A DNA stretch of 10,297 nt, taken from assembly GCA_937925775.1 (NCBI GenBank), contig CALAMM010000200.1:1-10297 (forward strand), in the 5' to 3' direction. The notes beneath the pieces were generated by a model. That model made no database searches. It had not been told where the DNA came from and saw only the letters and a list, made by a program, of their open reading frames with translations. A program made the position numbers and the translations under genes. This DNA comes from an uncultured Fimbriimonadales bacterium. GTDB lineage: Bacteria > Armatimonadota > Fimbriimonadia > Fimbriimonadales > GBS-DC. This document shows, one piece after another, positions 6,929-10,297 of the stretch; position 1 is the first letter of the stretch; the number at the start of each line of letters is the position of its first letter.

Positions 6929-8041
6929 ATGCGCCTGCTGGATTGGCTGGTATTGCGCGAGTTGCTGCCCCCGTTGCTGTTCGGCGTGGGATTGTTCACT
7001 GCGCTGGTGTTTGCGGGGGGCTATGTGTTTATGATTACGGAGTATGCGACGAGGGGCGCGCCCTTGGGCTTGGTGATTGAGCTGGCGCTGCTCTATTTGC
7101 CTCAAATCGCGGTGCGCACGCTGCCGATGGGGATGTTGCTGGCGACGCTGCTGGGGTTCGGACGGCTCTCGTCGGACTGGGAGATTACAGCGATGCGCGC
7201 GGCGGGAGTGAGTTTGCGTCGGGTGCTTGCGCCTGTGTTCTGGCTAAGCCTTGTGGTGAGTCTTTTCGCGATAGCGTTCAACGAGACGCTGGTGCCGTGG
7301 GCGACCGAGCGCGCGGCGCAGATTCGAGCGGCTATCTTGGAGCAGCTCCGCCTCACCGAGCAGCAGGCGTTCGGCTTCCCCCAGTTTCGCGAGGGCAGGC
7401 TGGATTCGTATGTGATTGTGGCAGGCGGGCGCGACGCGCAAACGCAGGAACTGTATCAGCTGACGCTGATTAAGTACAGCACGGGTTCGCGGCGCGAGCC
7501 GGAGGTGGTGCTGTACGCTGCGCGGGCGCGCTGGGACGGCGAGGCACACTGGACGCTCTACGATGGCTGGCTCCGCACCGCGCAGGGGCAGTATGCCTCG
7601 TTCGTGGTGTTCCGCGCCGAGCCGACAGACAATATCGCCATCCGACGCACCCCTGTCCAAATCGAAGCGTTGCTGACAAATGTGGACGAACGCTCGTTTC
7701 GGCAGCTGCGCGAGCAGATCGAGTTTTTCAGGCGCGAGGGCGCAGACGAAGCGCAGATACGCCAGCTCACGGTGGAGCTGTATAACAAGATTAATGTGCC
7801 GTTGGCGAGTTTGATTTTCGCGTTGCTGGGTGCGCCGCTGGGGGTGCGGGCGCAGCGTTCCAGCCCTGCCAGCGGTTTCGCGCTGAGTGTGGCAATCATC
7901 TTCGTCTACTGGGTGATGGCGCGCTACTTGGTGATTTTAGGGCGCAGCGTGCTGGACCCCTTGCTCGCCAGCAGCCTGCCCAACCTGCTGGGCGCCGCGC
8001 TCGCCCTGTGGCTGATACGCCAGAAGGAGCGAGCTCTCTGA
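6929..8041 (+). CDS. LptF/LptG-family (YjgP/YjgQ) permease, second copy
   Basis: The presumed partner of the minus-strand permease in an LptB2FG lipopolysaccharide exporter. The 370-residue protein has membrane helices at about 12-36, 47-78 and 98-118. A periplasmic domain spans about 120-280. C-terminal helices lie at about 288-305, 316-338 and 346-364. The loop SDWEITAMRAAGVSLRR (82-98) is the family's coupling loop and mirrors RDSEITVLRMAGVSLRR in the other copy, showing common descent. In many diderms the two genes are adjacent and co-oriented; here they are about 1.8 kb apart on opposite strands. I cannot say which copy is LptF and which LptG. The start is the only ATG next to the helix 1 region and carries a TANNNT box eight bases upstream in place of an SD. 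The stop lies 26 bases before ispH. Confidence 0.9.
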   Translation: MRLLDWLVLRELLPPLLFGVGLFTALVFAGGYVFMITEYATRGAPLGLVIELALLYLPQIAVRTLPMGMLLATLLGFGRLSSDWEITAMRAAGVSLRRVLAPVFWLSLVVSLFAIAFNETLVPWATERAAQIRAAILEQLRLTEQQAFGFPQFREGRLDSYVIVAGGRDAQTQELYQLTLIKYSTGSRREPEVVLYAARARWDGEAHWTLYDGWLRTAQGQYASFVVFRAEPTDNIAIRRTPVQIEALLTNVDERSFRQLREQIEFFRREGADEAQIRQLTVELYNKINVPLASLIFALLGAPLGVRAQRSSPASGFALSVAIIFVYWVMARYLVILGRSVLDPLLASSLPNLLGAALALWLIRQKERAL

Positions 8042-8053
8042 GTTTGGCACGGG

Positions 8054-8059
8054 TACACT
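8054..8059 (+). promoter_or_regulatory. Candidate leaderless promoter -10 box (TACACT) for ispH
   Basis: TACACT sits in the 26-base gap between permease 2 and ispH, followed by exactly eight bases and the ATG at 8068. This fits a separate leaderless ispH transcript in addition to read-through. No good -35 is visible. The gap has only a poor purine run (AGAAG), so an SD-led start is weakly supported. Confidence 0.45.
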
Positions 8060-8067
8060 TAGAAGCG

Positions 8068-9021
8068 ATGGAGAAGGTGCTACTGGCAGCGCCGCGCGGC
8101 TTCTGCGCAGGCGTCGCCTATGCAATTGAAGTGGTCGAGCTCGCGCTGGAGGCGTTCGGCGCGCCCCTCTATGTGCGCCACGCGATTGTGCATAACGAGC
8201 ATGTAGTGCGCGCGTTCGAACGGCGCGGCGTGATTTTCGTGGAGGACTTAGACGATGTGCCTGAGGGCGCGAATGTGGTCTTCAGTGCGCATGGCGTCTC
8301 CCCCGCCGTGCGCGAGCAGGCGCGTGCGCGACGCCTAAATGTCATCGACGCGACTTGCCCACTGGTGAGCAAGGTGCATCGCGAAATCACGCGCTTCGCA
8401 CGGCAAGGCTATCACATCCTCTACATCGGGCATCGCGGTCATGTGGAAGCCATCGGCAGTATGGGACACGCACCCAACCAAATCACGCTCATCAATAACC
8501 TCGAGGAGGCGGAAACCGTGCAACCCCCAGCAGGCGTCCCGCTCGCCGTCGCCACGCAAACCACGCTCAGCGTCGACGAGGTGAACCAAATCCTGAGCGT
8601 CTTGCGCCGACGCTTCCCCCACTTGGAACAGCCGAAAAAAGAGGACATCTGCTACGCGACCACGAACCGCCAGACCGCCGTGAAAGCACTTGCGCGGCAG
8701 AGCGACTTGGTGCTGGTGGTAGGTAGCCGCACAAGTAGCAACTCGAACCGCCTGCGTGAGGTCGCTGAAGCGCAAGGCGTGCCCGCCTACCTGCTGCTGG
8801 AGCCAGAGGAGGTGCGCCCCGAGTGGGTTCGGCAGGCGCGTGTAATCGGCGTCACCAGCGGCGCATCCACCCCCGAACGCTCCACCGAAGCGATTGTCGG
8901 CAAACTGCTGGAGTACGCCCCCAACGCAACGGTCGAGACGCTCAAAGTGCTGGAGGAAGATGTGGAGTTCATCCCGCCGCGCACGCTGATTGCCCAAGCC
9001 CAAGCGGCGCGCAGGGCATAG
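8068..9021 (+). CDS. ispH: 4-hydroxy-3-methylbut-2-enyl diphosphate reductase (IspH/LytB)
   Basis: The last enzyme of the MEP (non-mevalonate) isoprenoid pathway, which reduces HMBPP to IPP and DMAPP using a [4Fe-4S] cluster in the cytoplasm. The 317-residue length is normal. All three cluster cysteines are present at Cys13 (PRGFCAGV), Cys97 (DATCPLV) and Cys195 (DICYATTNRQ), nearly the E. coli positions. Substrate-binding motifs are intact: HNEHVV with its His, the GHRGHVEAIG segment with His and Glu, the Thr of ATQTTLS, and SSNSNRL. An in-frame start at 8008 would add about 20 unconserved residues inside the permease gene, so the ATG at 8068, just before the conserved KVLLAAPRGFC strand, is preferred. 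Its neighbour permease is unrelated in pathway; the shared theme is only envelope and housekeeping. A weak hairpin follows the stop. Confidence 0.96.
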   Translation: MEKVLLAAPRGFCAGVAYAIEVVELALEAFGAPLYVRHAIVHNEHVVRAFERRGVIFVEDLDDVPEGANVVFSAHGVSPAVREQARARRLNVIDATCPLVSKVHREITRFARQGYHILYIGHRGHVEAIGSMGHAPNQITLINNLEEAETVQPPAGVPLAVATQTTLSVDEVNQILSVLRRRFPHLEQPKKEDICYATTNRQTAVKALARQSDLVLVVGSRTSSNSNRLREVAEAQGVPAYLLLEPEEVRPEWVRQARVIGVTSGASTPERSTEAIVGKLLEYAPNATVETLKVLEEDVEFIPPRTLIAQAQAARRA

Positions 9022-9024
9022 GCG

Positions 9025-9045
9025 AATCGACATATGTTGATTTTT
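9025..9045 (+). terminator. Weak intrinsic terminator after ispH
   Basis: AATCGAC, a four-base loop ATAT, and GTTGATT form a seven-bp stem with one G-T pair, then a short T run (five Ts, two of them in the stem). It lies four bases after the ispH stop. AT-rich and short, so efficiency would be low. Confidence 0.35.
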
Positions 9046-9115
9046 GCACTCCTGCAGGGATTGGAACTTGCTCCGAGCCTCTTCGCGGTGCTTACGGCAG
9101 AGGTGCGCGACTGGT

Positions 9116-9139
9116 AGTGGGCGAAGGATTCGCTCCACT
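9116..9139. repeat. Ten-bp hairpin with GGA loop and one bulge in the ispH-glycosylase gap
   Basis: AGTGGGCGAA (9116-9125) pairs with TTCGC-T-CCACT (9129-9139) with a single bulged T. It lies in the 190-base non-coding gap 9022-9212. From memory, GGGCGAA...TTCGCCC palindromes are a recurring dispersed element in several bacterial phyla. It is different in sequence from the palindrome at 5927 and from the array at 10093. Nothing else in the gap looks like a gene. Confidence 0.55.
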
Positions 9140-9198
9140 CAGCGTTCGGTCGGTGAACTTTCCTTGCATTTCGCGCTCGCAAGACGCCTATGCGGGGG

Positions 9199-9204
9199 TA
9201 GAAT
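9199..9204 (+). promoter_or_regulatory. Candidate leaderless promoter -10 box (TAGAAT) for the glycosylase gene
   Basis: TAGAAT is followed by exactly eight bases and the ATG at 9213. There is no SD. It is the same geometry as for permease 2 and ispH, and supports 9213 over the more upstream in-frame start at 8823, which would overlap ispH by about 200 bases. Confidence 0.5.
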
Positions 9205-9212
9205 TGCTCCCG

Positions 9213-10097
9213 ATGCGAGTTTCGGTACCATCGTGGGAGTTTGACCTGCCGCTGTGCGTGCGCAGCGGGCAGGTTTTCCGTTGGCGACAAAGTGGAGAGC
9301 AGTGGATTGGTCTGGCAGACGCGCAGATGCTTCGGGTGACGCCATCGGGCAACCGCTGGCAGGTGCTATCGCCCACGACCGAGAACCCCGCGGCGCTCCT
9401 CAAACACCTCTTTCGGCTGGAGGTAGACCTCAAGGTGGTGCATTACGAGTTGGTGCGGCGCGACCCGCGCTGGGCGGAGTGGATTGACGCGATGCCGGGC
9501 TTGCGCCTGATGCGCTGGCTCAGCGCGGAGGAGTGCCTCTTCTCGTTCCTGTGTACGCCCGCCAATAACATCCCGCGCATCACGGGGATGATTGAACGCC
9601 TGTGCGAGCGGTACGGCGAGCCGATTGCGCAGGAGAACGGCACAACCTACTACGCCTTCCCGACGGTGGAGCGCATTGCCCGCGCGAGCGAGGCGGACAT
9701 TCGCGCGCTGGGGTTCGGATATCGGGCGAAGTATCTCATCGAGGCGGCACAGTCGCTCCAGCAGCGTGGCGAGGGCTGGCTGGAGTCGCTGCGCAAACTA
9801 CCCTACAACGAGGCGAAACATGCGCTGATGGAGCTGCCCGGCGTGGGCGCGAAGGTCGCCGACTGCGTGCTGCTATTCGGGCTGGACAACCCGCTCGCCG
9901 TGCCCATCGATACGCACATGTGGCAGGCGGTGAGCGAGTGGCTTATACCCAAGTTCAAAGGCAAGAGCCTGACCGATAAAATCTATCGTGAAGTGGTAAG
10001 CTGGTTCCACGAGCGGTTCGGCGAGTGGAGCGGCTGGGCGCACCAATATCTGTTCACAGCGCATCTGCTGGGCGAGGGCCAAGACGCTATCGCGTAG
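9213..10097 (+). CDS. OGG1-type 8-oxoguanine DNA glycosylase/AP lyase (HhH-GPD)
   Basis: A base-excision repair enzyme that removes 8-oxoguanine opposite cytosine and nicks the strand. The 294-residue protein follows eukaryotic-type OGG1. The N-terminal OGG_N domain has SGQVFRWRQ (about 18-26), matching human SGQSFRWRE. Then come NNIPRITGMIERLCERYG, LGFGYRAKYL with Tyr170 (human Tyr203), the helix-hairpin-helix LPGVGAKVADC with catalytic Lys214 (human Lys249) and Cys218, and PIDTHMW with catalytic Asp233 (human Asp268). The Lys-Asp spacing of 19 is identical to human. Arg122 matches Arg154. Two recognition residues differ: the human Asn149 position is Ala, and the human Gln315 position is His (GWAHQYLF against GWAQAVLF). 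Residue pairing is from my memory of the human protein. Start chosen at 9213 because it directly precedes the conserved domain and has a -10-like box at leaderless distance. The TAG stop lies inside the first unit of the adjacent repeat array. Confidence 0.92.
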   Translation: MRVSVPSWEFDLPLCVRSGQVFRWRQSGEQWIGLADAQMLRVTPSGNRWQVLSPTTENPAALLKHLFRLEVDLKVVHYELVRRDPRWAEWIDAMPGLRLMRWLSAEECLFSFLCTPANNIPRITGMIERLCERYGEPIAQENGTTYYAFPTVERIARASEADIRALGFGYRAKYLIEAAQSLQQRGEGWLESLRKLPYNEAKHALMELPGVGAKVADCVLLFGLDNPLAVPIDTHMWQAVSEWLIPKFKGKSLTDKIYREVVSWFHERFGEWSGWAHQYLFTAHLLGEGQDAIA

Positions 10098-10260
10098 CGT
10101 CGGCGTCCTCGCTGACGAACCCAACCTCGTAGCGTCGGCGTCCCCGCCGACGAACCCAACCTCGTAGCGTCGGCGTCCTCGCCGACGAACCCAACCTCGT
10201 AGCGTCGGCGTCCTCGCCGACGAAGCCCAACCTCGTAGCGTCGGCGTCCCCGCCGACGAC
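10093..10260. repeat. Tandem array of five 35-36 base units, each an 8-bp hairpin
   Basis: Units start at 10093, 10128, 10163, 10198 and 10234. Each reads CGTAG, then a stem-loop CGTCGGCG / TCCT or TCCC / CGCCGACG, then a linker AACCCAACCT. Unit 1 has one stem change (GCTGACG, keeping a G-T pair), unit 4 carries an extra G in the linker (36 bases), and unit 5 loses the linker and runs into C-rich sequence. The array starts at the glycosylase stop codon: the TAG is part of the unit. The remaining bases to 10297 are low complexity, with no gene visible. Confidence 0.9.
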
Positions 10261-10297
10261 CAACCCCCCCAACTCCGCTCCCAACAAACAAAACCAA

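Noticed and set aside
9041..9065. CRISPR-repeat-like end (GGGATTGGAAC) in the ispH-glycosylase gap
   Set aside because: Only a single occurrence, with no second copy in the window.
8823..9212. N-terminal extension of the glycosylase frame
   Set aside because: It would overlap about 200 bases of ispH, has no OGG1-like sequence before 9213, and the -10-like box supports initiation at 9213.
10093..10260. CRISPR array
   Set aside because: The 35-36 base period is one continuous repeated unit including the linker; there are no unique spacers of similar length and no cas genes. It is a tandem hairpin repeat.
9983..10297. Minus-strand frame of 104 codons encoding repeated GEDADATRLG-like peptides
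   Set aside because: It is the translation of the tandem repeat antisense to the glycosylase gene; the periodic peptide follows from the 35-36 base DNA repeat.

Overview
The window looks like a chromosomal segment of a GC-rich, diderm, probably thermophilic bacterium. Armatimonadota (Fimbriimonadales-like) is my best guess. The guess rests on the secreted protein that ends in paired dockerin-type repeats finishing in 'NFG', on two LptF/LptG permeases (which imply an LPS-type outer membrane), and on abundant short GC-rich palindromic repeats. It is an inference from style, not from a search.

Left block (+ strand, 1-4013): a compact gene cluster. The 3' part of a PDZ/S41-type protein that has lost its catalytic Ser and Lys overlaps (ATGA) an intact membrane-anchored C-terminal processing protease. 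That gene overlaps (ATGA) rpiB, ribose-5-phosphate isomerase B, which is followed with a short overlap by hflX, a ribosome-associated GTPase. The hflX reading frame extends well upstream of its first ATG, and no ATG, GTG or TTG exists in that extension.

Middle block (- strand, 4037-6786): lptF/lptG-type permease 1 converges on hflX. It is translationally coupled (ATGA) to an upstream gene for a membrane protein with a TPR-like segment and a four-Cys zinc ribbon. Upstream of that, beyond a perfect 11-bp palindrome, lies a secreted protein with two dockerin repeats and its own good sigma-70-like promoter and SD.

Right block (+ strand, 6929-10097): lptF/lptG-type permease 2, ispH (last step of the MEP isoprenoid pathway) and an OGG1-type 8-oxoguanine DNA glycosylase. 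Each of these three starts lacks a convincing SD and has a TANNNT box exactly 8 nt before the ATG, the layout expected for leaderless transcripts. The Zn-ribbon gene on the other strand has the same layout with 9 nt.

The right end (10093-10260) is a tandem array of five 35-36 nt units, each folding into an 8-bp hairpin. The first unit supplies the stop codon of the glycosylase gene. Two other, different palindromes (5927-5954 and 9116-9139) sit in intergenic gaps, suggesting several families of REP-like elements in this genome. I do not see a mobile element, tRNA, rRNA, CRISPR array or defence system here. The most distinctive points are the leaderless promoter pattern, the catalytically dead S41 paralogue beside a live one, the unusual hflX start and the hairpin array.
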